Source: an uncultured Prevotellaceae bacterium (lineage in GTDB: Bacteria; Bacteroidota; Bacteroidia; Bacteroidales; Muribaculaceae). Taken from it: DNA of 13,906 nt. The stretch spans positions 1 to 13,906 of the forward strand of contig UQLZ01000058.1 in NCBI GenBank assembly GCA_900541935.1. The letters are read 5' to 3'. How positions within the stretch are numbered: position 1 is the stretch's first letter; every line of letters starts with the position of its first letter. Position numbers and translations under genes: made by a program. The notes under the pieces are model-generated. The model was given only the letters and a program-made list of their open reading frames with translations, made no database searches and was not told the DNA's origin. Shown here piece by piece: positions 1-6,052 of the stretch.

Positions 1-29
1 GAAAGTCGGGGCTTTGTGCGTAAAAAGAG

Positions 30-55
30 GGAGGTGCGCATTTTGACACACCTCC
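30..55 (+). terminator. weak hairpin, possible end of an upstream gene
   Basis: GGAGGTG (30-36) can pair with CACCTCC (49-55) around a 12-nt loop, followed by the modest T-rich stretch GTTTGTT. It sits a few bases after an in-frame TAA at 21-23, so it could terminate a gene lying mostly outside the window. The T-tract is poor and the upstream gene cannot be seen, so this is only a suggestion. Confidence 0.25.
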
Positions 56-171
56 GTTTGTTCCGTTATGATGCCCAAGAGAATAGGGCTTTTATGTTCT
101 CAAACATATCGGGAAATTTTGTTGTGAGGGTATTTTTTGCGATTTTTGCATTGACCTAACAACTGTTTGAA

Positions 172-2373
172 ATGAAAAAGATAATGTTATTTGCAATGGC
201 AATGCTGTCGGGGATGGCATTTGCTGTGGAGAAACCGTATGATTACGTTTCCTTTGAAAACAGCCGTATGGACGGCGATTATTTCTATTCAAAAGCAGAA
301 TATACTTCCCCTTCGTGGATAGAAAATTCCCAAAAAAAACTTCCTGTTGACAATGACTGCTTTTCTCCTGGTAATTCGTTGAGATTGCGTTATGTTGCTG
401 CTTATTCTGGCGATTGGACGGCTTCGGTGCTTTATTGCCCTGTTAGGGGTAATGATTTTTTCCGTCATCCTGATGTTCTTGCGTTCAACTTGAAGTATGC
501 GGATTCTGACGCTGCTACCTTGCCTGTTGTTGGAATTCAGTATGCCGACAGTACTCGCTCTAAGTTTGTTGATGTTGCGAAATATGTCAAACCTTTTAAG
601 GATGGCTGGTCGCGCGTGGAAATCCCTTTGAATGATATGGGAGTTGCTCTTGGAGAGAAAAATGCAAAGACTATGGGAGCTTCTAATTTCTTTAATGTTT
701 CAGAAATTGAAGTTGCTGAGATTAAGAAAATTTCTGCCGTTATCTTCAAGCAAGGAGCAGCCGATGGAAAGGAGCATACTCTGAATATTGATGATGTTGA
801 ACTTTTGCCAAAGGCAAGTGAAAAGGCACTTTTGCAGGCTCCGGAAGTTTTTGAGTGCAAGGGGTATGAAAGGCATATTGACTTGCGTTGGAAAGGAGAG
901 TCTAAAGGGTTGAGATACTATAAGATTTATCGCTCTCTCAATGGCGGTGAGTTTAAGGCGGTTGGTATAGTAAAGCCATGGTCTGACCGTTATTCAGATT
1001 TTATTGGAGAAGTTGGGGCGAAGGCTTCTTATAAGGTGTCGGCTGTAGATTATGGGTTTAATGAATCTGCTTGCTCAAATGTTGTTTCTTCGTCAACAAG
1101 ACCGATGACCGATGATGAATTGCTTGACATGGTTCAAGAAGCAAATTTCCGCTATTATTGGGAAGGTGCAGAGCCTAATAGTGGACTTGCCCGCGAAAAT
1201 ATCCCCGGTCGCTCTGATATGATTGCCTGTGGTGCTTCCGGTTTCGGAATAATGACAATGCTTGTCGGCATTGACAGAGGTTTTATTACTCGTGAGCAAG
1301 GTATTGAAAGATTCCTTAAAATAACTTCTTTCCTTGAAAAGGCAGACCGTTTCCACGGCGCATTCGCCCATTTTATGGACGGTACAACAGGTAAGGTCGT
1401 TCCATTCTTCGGAAAGAGGGATAATGGCGGTGACCTTGTTGAAACATCATTCCTTTTCCACGGACTTCTTGCTGCACACCAGTATTTCGATGGAGATTCA
1501 AAAGAAGAAAAACTTATTCGCAGCCGCATCAATAAGTTATGGAGAGAATGCGAGTGGAATTGGTATAAAAAGGCGAAAGATTCAAAATATCTCTTTTGGC
1601 ATTGGTCGCCTGATCAGGAATGGGTTATCAGTCATCCGCTTATTGGTTGGAATGAAACGTTGATAACATATATGATTTCCATTATGTCGCCTACGCATGC
1701 CATTGAACCGGAAATGTACTACAGCGGTTGGGCAAGTCAGGAAAAGATGGCACAGGACTACCGCCTATGGGGTAATTCTCAATACGGATTGCATTATACA
1801 AACGGCAATACTTTCTTTGGCAGAAAATTAGATGTTGGAGTTTCTAATGGCGGTCCGCTTTTCTTCGTCCATTATTCTTTCCTTGGCTTGAATCCGCATA
1901 AGTTTAATGACAGATACACGAACTATTTTGAAAACAGTCGAAATATAGCACTGATCAATCATCGTTATTGCGTGGAGAATCAGGGCGGATTTCAAGGTTA
2001 TGGTTCTGATTGTTGGGGCTTGACCGCAAGTGATTATGCTTGGGGTTATGACGCTCGTGAGCCTGTGCCTGCACATGATAATGGCACTATTGCACCAACA
2101 GGAGCGTTGGCGTCGATGCCATATACTCCAGAAGAATCGTTGGCTGCGTTGAAGAATTATTACCGCAATTATGGTAAATTCCTTTGGGGAGAGTATGGTT
2201 TTCATGACGCCTTCAACCTTACGCAAAATTGGGTGTCACCGATATTTATGGGCTTGAATCAAGGACCAGTTGCTGTTATGATTGAGAACTACCGCAGCCA
2301 GTTGGTTTGGAACCTGTTTATGAGTCATCCTGATGTTCAAAAAGGGTTGAAAAAATTCAGCAAAATAAAGTGA
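172..2373 (+). CDS. secreted GH144/glycoamylase-type glucanase with N-terminal beta-sandwich and Fn3 domains
   Basis: A 733-residue exported protein. Residues 1-18 are a type I signal peptide (MKK, hydrophobic core, AFA cleavage before VEK). Residues about 22-215 are beta-rich and resemble a carbohydrate-binding jelly roll. Residues 224-309 look like a fibronectin type III domain (RYYKIYRS, YKVSAVD). Residues about 314-725 match the glycoamylase fold of GH144, whose characterised members are endo-beta-1,2-glucanases in Bacteroidetes. D421 and E424 in GDLVETSF and E495 in GWNETL lie where the family places its acidic catalytic candidates; this is assigned from motif memory, not an alignment. 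It probably acts in the periplasm or outside the cell on a beta-glucan. No SusC/SusD gene is visible, so a polysaccharide-utilisation locus can only be suspected upstream. It stands alone on its strand and ends 28 nt before a strong terminator. Specificity is inferred; the fold is fairly sure. Confidence 0.82.
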   Translation: MKKIMLFAMAMLSGMAFAVEKPYDYVSFENSRMDGDYFYSKAEYTSPSWIENSQKKLPVDNDCFSPGNSLRLRYVAAYSGDWTASVLYCPVRGNDFFRHPDVLAFNLKYADSDAATLPVVGIQYADSTRSKFVDVAKYVKPFKDGWSRVEIPLNDMGVALGEKNAKTMGASNFFNVSEIEVAEIKKISAVIFKQGAADGKEHTLNIDDVELLPKASEKALLQAPEVFECKGYERHIDLRWKGESKGLRYYKIYRSLNGGEFKAVGIVKPWSDRYSDFIGEVGAKASYKVSAVDYGFNESACSNVVSSSTRPMTDDELLDMVQEANFRYYWEGAEPNSGLARENIPGRSDMIACGASGFGIMTMLVGIDRGFITREQGIERFLKITSFLEKADRFHGAFAHFMDGTTGKVVPFFGKRDNGGDLVETSFLFHGLLAAHQYFDGDSKEEKLIRSRINKLWRECEWNWYKKAKDSKYLFWHWSPDQEWVISHPLIGWNETLITYMISIMSPTHAIEPEMYYSGWASQEKMAQDYRLWGNSQYGLHYTNGNTFFGRKLDVGVSNGGPLFFVHYSFLGLNPHKFNDRYTNYFENSRNIALINHRYCVENQGGFQGYGSDCWGLTASDYAWGYDAREPVPAHDNGTIAPTGALASMPYTPEESLAALKNYYRNYGKFLWGEYGFHDAFNLTQNWVSPIFMGLNQGPVAVMIENYRSQLVWNLFMSHPDVQKGLKKFSKIK

Positions 2374-2401
2374 TTGAAATATAGTAACTAAGAGTATCTC
2401 G

Positions 2402-2434
2402 AGAAGGCGTGCCATTTTGCATGCCTTCTTTTTT
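2402..2434 (+). terminator. strong intrinsic terminator of the glucanase gene
   Basis: An 11-bp stem pairs AGAAGGCGTGC (2402-2412) with GCATGCCTTCT (2419-2429), with one G-U pair and the loop CATTTT. It runs directly into a six-T tract (2429-2434). It lies 28 nt after the glucanase stop codon. Confidence 0.9.
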
Positions 2435-2569
2435 GGGCCATTCATTTTGTGTCGTAGCAGGCTGAAGACCATTTTCCCCTTTTATATAAATGTTTACATT
2501 TGTTCGTGCGTTGCGGACTCATTTGCAACGAGTCACTACAAATGGCAGATATTCAACTAATTATATGGG

Positions 2570-2667
2570 GCTGCTGTAGGGACGCTTTGAATAAAAGCGT
2601 CCGCGATATGTGCCGTTTTTGCATGCGCTATTGTTCACGGCGGACGAAATACATTTCGTCCCTACAG
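2570..2667. repeat. palindromic MITE-like repeat, complete copy
   Basis: The element is bounded by an 11-bp terminal inverted repeat: CTGTAGGGACG (2574-2584) and CGTCCCTACAG (2657-2667). Two hairpins lie inside: GGACGCTTT/AAAGCGTCC (2580-2588/2594-2602) and GGACGAAAT/ATTTCGTCC (2642-2650/2653-2661). A second copy starts 127 bp downstream. It encodes no protein, so it is best read as a noncoding mobile or REP-like repeat. No target-site duplication is obvious. Confidence 0.75.
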
Positions 2668-2696
2668 TTGGATAATTATCAATATCTTGCGATTAT

Positions 2697-2784
2697 GCTG
2701 CTGTAGGGACGCTTTGAATAAAAGCGTCCGCTATATGTGCCGTTTTGCATGCGCAATTGCTCGCGGCGGACGAAAAACATTTGT
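2697..2784. repeat. palindromic MITE-like repeat, second copy truncated at its right end
   Basis: Matches 2570-2657 closely over about 86 bp, with a handful of substitutions and one missing T in the central T-run. The first hairpin (2707-2715/2721-2729) is identical to that in copy 1. The right-hand inverted repeat (CGTCCCTACAG) is absent; the sequence drifts into the T-rich promoter module instead. Confidence 0.75.
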
Positions 2785-2795
2785 TTTTATTTTTT

Positions 2796-2821
2796 TTTGC
2801 TCTCACCTTGCATTATCTTTG
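2796..2821 (+). promoter_or_regulatory. upstream promoter-like module
   Basis: TTTG (2796-2799), 14 nt, then TATCTTTG (2814-2821) fits the Bacteroidetes -33/-7 pattern. Element types and spacing are identical to the module at 2876-2901. If used, the transcript would start near 2828 and give the thiamin leader about 80 extra nucleotides. Confidence 0.45.
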
Positions 2822-2875
2822 GCTTCGCCCAAGATAGGATGCGTCTCAGCAAAAAAAATGAGTAAACTTCTTTTT

Positions 2876-2901
2876 TTTGCATTCGACTTTCACTATCTTT
2901 G
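2876..2901 (+). promoter_or_regulatory. probable thiamin operon promoter
   Basis: TTTG (2876-2879) at the end of an eight-T run, a 14-nt spacer, then TATCTTTG (2894-2901), an exact match to the Bacteroidetes TAnnTTTG -7 element. The predicted start is about 2905-2908, so the RNA would begin almost at the first base of the TPP aptamer. Spacing and motif are seen; use is inferred. Confidence 0.6.
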
Positions 2902-2904
2902 CAA

Positions 2905-2977
2905 TGCAAAGGGGTGCCAAGTGGCTGAGATTATACCCTAAGAACCTGATACGGATAATGCCGGCGCAGGGATTGTG
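2905..2977 (+). ncRNA. TPP riboswitch (THI element)
   Basis: All conserved TPP-aptamer blocks occur in order: GGGGTGCC (2911-2918), CTGAGA (2925-2930), ACCC (2935-2938), GAACCTGAT (2942-2950), GGATAATGCC (2953-2962) and GGCG followed by AGGGA (2963-2972). P1 can form from TGCAA (2905-2909) and TTGTG (2973-2977) with G-U pairs. P2 is GGGT/ACCC, and GCC/GGC form P3 with a tiny AAGT loop. It precedes thiD and six further thiamin genes. In this class bound TPP represses expression. Confidence 0.96.
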
Positions 2978-2992
2978 TTTTTTCTCGACTTT

Positions 2993-3030
2993 TTCATAAG
3001 CCCCATTTGCCTAATTTCGATGCTTATGAA
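2993..3030 (+). promoter_or_regulatory. riboswitch expression platform: hairpin burying the thiD start codon
   Basis: TTCATAAGC (2993-3001) is the perfect complement of GCTTATGAA (3022-3030), giving a 9-bp stem with a 20-nt loop. The thiD ATG (3026-3028) lies inside the 3' arm. There is no T-tract, so translation rather than termination is the likely control point. CCCCATTTGC (3001-3010) can also pair with GCAAAGGGG (2906-2914) of the aptamer with one bulged A. That pairing and the 9-bp stem exclude each other unless a pseudoknot forms. Confidence 0.6.
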
Positions 3031-3841
3031 TTATACTGTTGTCTTATCTATTGCGGGCTCTGATTCGAGCGGTGGTGCTGGTATCCAGGCGGATATCAAG
3101 GCGATGTCGGCTATCGGCGTTTTCGCCACAACGGCGATTACTGCCATTACGGCGCAGAATACAACTGGCGTTAGTGCCATTCAGGGCATTTCTCCAGATG
3201 TCGTTGCGGCTCAGATTGATGCGGTGTTCACCGATATGCCTCCCGCTGCTGTGAAAATCGGAATGCTATTCTCTGCTGAAATAGCAAATGTAGTTGCTAA
3301 TCGGCTTCGCTATCATAGGAGTGCTAATATCATTCTTGACCCGGTAATGGTTTCTACTTCTGGGAGCAAACTGATTGCCGATGATGCTATTGAAACCATT
3401 AAACGAGATCTTTTCCCTATCGCAGAAATCCTTACCCCTAACCGCTTTGAGGCGGAATTGCTTTCTGGTGTTAAACTGTCGTCGCCAAAACATTGCGGTG
3501 AGGCAGCAGCGAAAATACTTGAATTTGGTGGAAAATATGTGCTTATCAAAGGTGGTCATTTCGACGGTAAAAAGATGATTGACTACCTTTTTGACCGTAA
3601 TGGGATTGTTAGGGAGTACGAGGCAGAGAAAGTAGAAACGCTAAACACTCACGGAACGGGTTGCACTCTTTCGTCTGCAATAGCCTCATATATGGCGTTG
3701 GGCAATTCTGCTGAAAATGCAGTTGCTATGGCTAAGGAGTACCTTCAGAGCGCCCTTGTTTCTGGTTCTGATGTGACCATAGGGCATAGCCACGGACCGG
3801 TAAATCATTTCTTCAATCCTAATCAGTTGAGAAAATTATGA
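3026..3841 (+). CDS. thiD: hydroxymethylpyrimidine (phosphate) kinase ThiD
   Basis: ThiD phosphorylates HMP and HMP-P to HMP-PP, the pyrimidine half of thiamin, in the cytoplasm. From the ATG at 3026 it has 271 residues, the family's usual size, and opens with the ribokinase-fold signature AGSDSSGGAGIQ. THGTGCTLSSAIA near the C terminus holds the anion-hole glycines and C213, matching the catalytic-cysteine position I recall for E. coli ThiD. An in-frame GTG at 2975 lies inside the riboswitch and is not credible. ATG 3020 would add two residues and cannot be excluded, but 3026 gives the family-typical N terminus and is the codon enclosed by the regulatory hairpin. It is first in the operon and its TGA overlaps the thiS ATG (ATGA), implying translational coupling. 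Confidence 0.96.
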   Translation: MNYTVVLSIAGSDSSGGAGIQADIKAMSAIGVFATTAITAITAQNTTGVSAIQGISPDVVAAQIDAVFTDMPPAAVKIGMLFSAEIANVVANRLRYHRSANIILDPVMVSTSGSKLIADDAIETIKRDLFPIAEILTPNRFEAELLSGVKLSSPKHCGEAAAKILEFGGKYVLIKGGHFDGKKMIDYLFDRNGIVREYEAEKVETLNTHGTGCTLSSAIASYMALGNSAENAVAMAKEYLQSALVSGSDVTIGHSHGPVNHFFNPNQLRKL

Positions 3842-4041
3842 TAAAAATTAAAGTTAACAGCAAAGAAAAAGAATTGGCTGGCGAAATGCCGCTAAGTGAA
3901 TATATAAAGGGCGATAATCTCGTTTCTACAAATATTGCATTGGCGGTCAACGGCAAACTCGTTCCTCGTCAGGAGTGGGAAAACCATATTCTACACGATG
4001 GGGACAATATGATTATCATTCAGGCGTCTTATGGTGGATAG
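3838..4041 (+). CDS. thiS: thiamin sulfur-carrier protein ThiS
   Basis: A 67-residue ubiquitin-like protein ending in Gly-Gly (ASYGG), the tail that is adenylated and thiocarboxylated to carry sulfur for thiazole formation. The start MIKIKVNSKEKEL and the ALAVNGKLVPRQEW segment are typical. Its ATG overlaps the thiD stop by 4 nt, and its last 11 nt overlap the next gene. The adenylating enzyme ThiF is not encoded in this window, so activation must depend on a gene elsewhere. Confidence 0.96.
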   Translation: MIKIKVNSKEKELAGEMPLSEYIKGDNLVSTNIALAVNGKLVPRQEWENHILHDGDNMIIIQASYGG

Positions 4042-4627
4042 GCTGAAACTGATTGCCATAACTCCTGAGGTTACATCGCCTGTGGAAAAGGACATAATAT
4101 GCCATATCCTTGATAATGGCTTTGACTACGTCCATATCCGCAAGCCAGGCATGACTGAAGTAGAAATGAAGGAATACCTTTTATCAATTCCTCAACACTA
4201 TCGCAATCGCCTTTCCCTGCACGACTGTCACGCAGTAGCGTTGGTTACTGGTGTTGGCGGTTTGCATCTTAACGGACGCAACCCCAAACCGATTGAAGGC
4301 TTTTCTGGAAGATTGTCAAAATCGTGCCATTCTGTCAGCGAGTTAGAGGATGCTAAATCGTTGGACTATGCTTTCTTGAGTCCGATATATAACAGTATCA
4401 GTAAAGTTGGCTACGAATCGAACTTCTCTTTCGTGGAACTGAACAATTTGTCGGCTCAGGGCATTATAAATAATAGGGTTTTTGCTCTTGGTGGCATAAC
4501 CGCAGAAAAACTTACCGAAATAAAGTCACTCGGTTTTGGTGGTGCCGCTTTCTTGGGATATATATTTAACTCTGCTAACATCAGTGAGTTAGATGCTAAA
4601 TTGAAATTAATAAATAAAAATAGATAA
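4031..4627 (+). CDS. divergent ThiE/TenI-family protein
   Basis: A 198-residue TIM-barrel protein of the thiamin phosphate synthase/TenI family: KLIAITPE forms strand 1, HIRKPGM replaces the QLRxK motif, then LSLHDC, LHLNG, and a C-terminal ALGGI phosphate-binding turn. Compared with the canonical ThiE next door it lacks the HLGxxD aspartate (HLNGRN here), and its DYIGLGP segment reads DYAFLSP. The TenI tautomerase histidine (GHVF in B. subtilis TenI, from memory) is replaced by Pro in LSPI. It may be a thiazole tautomerase using other residues, a degenerate synthase, or a partner of ThiE. It overlaps thiS by 11 nt and lies 2 nt before thiE, so it is translated with the pathway. Family membership is sure; the reaction is not. 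Confidence 0.85.
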   Translation: MVDRLKLIAITPEVTSPVEKDIICHILDNGFDYVHIRKPGMTEVEMKEYLLSIPQHYRNRLSLHDCHAVALVTGVGGLHLNGRNPKPIEGFSGRLSKSCHSVSELEDAKSLDYAFLSPIYNSISKVGYESNFSFVELNNLSAQGIINNRVFALGGITAEKLTEIKSLGFGGAAFLGYIFNSANISELDAKLKLINKNR

Positions 4628-4629
4628 TT

Positions 4630-5274
4630 ATGTTGCAATTCATCACACATCCGAAAGAGGGAATATCTATTCTCGACGAAATCCGTCAAGTTGTTGACGG
4701 AGGTTGCCGTTGGGTACAACTGCGAATGAAGGACGCTTCAAGAGAGGAAATCATTGAAACGGCAAAAGCAGCAAAAGAGATTTGCAAAGAAAAAGAATGT
4801 ATTTTGGTTATCGATGACCATGTGGATATCGCAAAGGAACTGGAACTCGACGGCGTTCATCTTGGAAAAAGTGATATGTCGCCTATTGAGGCAAGGGAAA
4901 TCCTCGGTGAAGAATTTATCATTGGTGCAACGGCAAACACTTTTGAAGATATAGAAGGCTTGCGACACCTTGATATTGACTATATCGGTCTTGGCCCGTT
5001 CAGATTTACAACGACTAAGCAGAAACTAAGTCCTGTTATCGGCTTGGAGGGATACCGTGAAATTATGCGGAAGATGAAGGATGCAAGCATTCGCATCCCA
5101 GTTGTTGCGATAGGTGGTATCGAGTATGACGATATACAGGAAATTATGAATGCCGGGGTTAGCGGTGTTGCCGTTTCCGGCTCTATTATCAAGTCTGGCA
5201 ATATCCCAGAAACTACTGGAAAGATGATTGACTTGCTTGAAAAAATTGTTGAAGAACGAATAAATAACATATAA
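4630..5274 (+). CDS. thiE: thiamin phosphate synthase ThiE
   Basis: ThiE joins HMP-PP to the thiazole phosphate carboxylate with loss of pyrophosphate and CO2, giving thiamin phosphate. All expected motifs of the (beta/alpha)8 family are present in 214 residues: VQLRMKD, VIDDHVDIA, GVHLGKSDM, GATANT, DYIGLGPFRFTTTKQK, VVAIGGI and GVAVSGSI. The aspartates of DDH and HLGKSD are the usual Mg-pyrophosphate ligands. It sits 2 nt after the divergent paralogue and 1 nt before thiG. This copy is the obvious catalytic one of the pair. Confidence 0.96.
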   Translation: MLQFITHPKEGISILDEIRQVVDGGCRWVQLRMKDASREEIIETAKAAKEICKEKECILVIDDHVDIAKELELDGVHLGKSDMSPIEAREILGEEFIIGATANTFEDIEGLRHLDIDYIGLGPFRFTTTKQKLSPVIGLEGYREIMRKMKDASIRIPVVAIGGIEYDDIQEIMNAGVSGVAVSGSIIKSGNIPETTGKMIDLLEKIVEERINNI

Positions 5275-5275
5275 T

Positions 5276-6049
5276 ATGGATTTATTAAAGATTGGAAACC
5301 GTGAATTTTCATCCAGACTATTCGTTGGTACAGGAAAATTTTCATCAAATGACTTGATGCTTCAAGCCATTTTGGCATCAGAATCAGAGATGATTACCGT
5401 TGCCATGAAGCGCTTGGACACAAGCGATGCTGCAAACGACGATATGCTGAAGCATATCAACCGTGAAAAGGTGCAATTTTTGCCTAATACCTCAGGCGTT
5501 AGAAATGCTGAGGAGGCTATCCTTGCCGCACAACTTTCTCGCGACTGCTTCGGCACTAACTTTATCAAACTCGAAATCCACCCAGACCCGAAATATTTGC
5601 TTCCAGACCCTATAGAGACATTGAAGGCAACAGAAGTGCTTGCAAAAGAGGGTTTTATTGTGCTTCCCTATATTCAAGCAGATCCTGTTCTTTGCAAGCG
5701 TCTTGAGGATGTTGGTACAGCAGCCGTTATGCCGTTGGGTGCGCCTATCGGCACTAACAAGGGCTTGAAAACAAAAGAAATGCTTGAAATTATTATCAGC
5801 CAGAGCAACGTGCCTGTTGTTATCGATGCTGGTCTTGGCGCTCCTTCTCACGCTGCAGAAGCAATGGAAATGGGTGCTGATGCCGTTTTGGTGAATACCG
5901 CTATCGCTGTTGCTAACGACCCTGTTGAAATGGCTAAAGCATTCAAGATGGCAACTGAAGCGGGCCGTATGGCATATCTCGCCGGTTTGGGTGAAACAAG
6001 CAATCACGCTATTGCAAGCAGTCCTCTAACTTCTTTTCTTAATGATTAA
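5276..6049 (+). CDS. thiG: thiazole synthase ThiG
   Basis: ThiG condenses 1-deoxyxylulose 5-phosphate, dehydroglycine and the ThiS thiocarboxylate to the thiazole. The protein has 257 residues and the family's hallmarks: LFVGTGKFSS at the start, FLPNTSGVRNAEEA, the Schiff-base lysine K98 in FIKLEIHPDPKYLLPD, AVMPLGAPIGTNKG, and VIDAGLGAPSHAAEAMEMG near the C terminus. It follows thiE by 1 nt and precedes thiC by 3 nt. The dehydroglycine is expected from ThiH, encoded two genes downstream, which implies an oxygen-sensitive route. Confidence 0.97.
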   Translation: MDLLKIGNREFSSRLFVGTGKFSSNDLMLQAILASESEMITVAMKRLDTSDAANDDMLKHINREKVQFLPNTSGVRNAEEAILAAQLSRDCFGTNFIKLEIHPDPKYLLPDPIETLKATEVLAKEGFIVLPYIQADPVLCKRLEDVGTAAVMPLGAPIGTNKGLKTKEMLEIIISQSNVPVVIDAGLGAPSHAAEAMEMGADAVLVNTAIAVANDPVEMAKAFKMATEAGRMAYLAGLGETSNHAIASSPLTSFLND

Positions 6050-6052
6050 TTT

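Larger units (their letters stand above)
2435..2900. other. gene-free intergenic region with repeats and promoter modules
   Basis: No convincing protein gene lies here; the short open frames run across the repeats and have no recognisable protein character. The stretch contains a possible degenerate half-repeat (2511-2541), two copies of a palindromic repeat (2570-2667 and 2697-2784), and two similar T-rich promoter modules (2791-2821 and 2871-2901), the second of which abuts the TPP riboswitch. Confidence 0.8.

Noticed and set aside
131..139. TATTTTTTG as a -7 promoter box for the glucanase
   Set aside because: It has one T too many for TAnnTTTG, and the nearest TTTG gives short spacing. 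The true promoter may lie elsewhere.
1..159. Open frame from the first base to TAA at 157-159, possible C-terminus of an upstream gene
   Set aside because: The translation is arginine-rich and low in protein character, no start is visible, and it overlaps a hairpin. An open run of 52 codons is not strong evidence.
2687..2941. Open frame reading through repeat copy 2 and the riboswitch
   Set aside because: It consists of repeat, T-rich promoter and aptamer sequence; there is no protein-like pattern.
2975..3025. Longer thiD N-terminus from GTG 2975
   Set aside because: The start would lie inside the riboswitch P1 helix, and the extra residues do not look like ThiD, whose conserved sequence begins just after ATG 3026.
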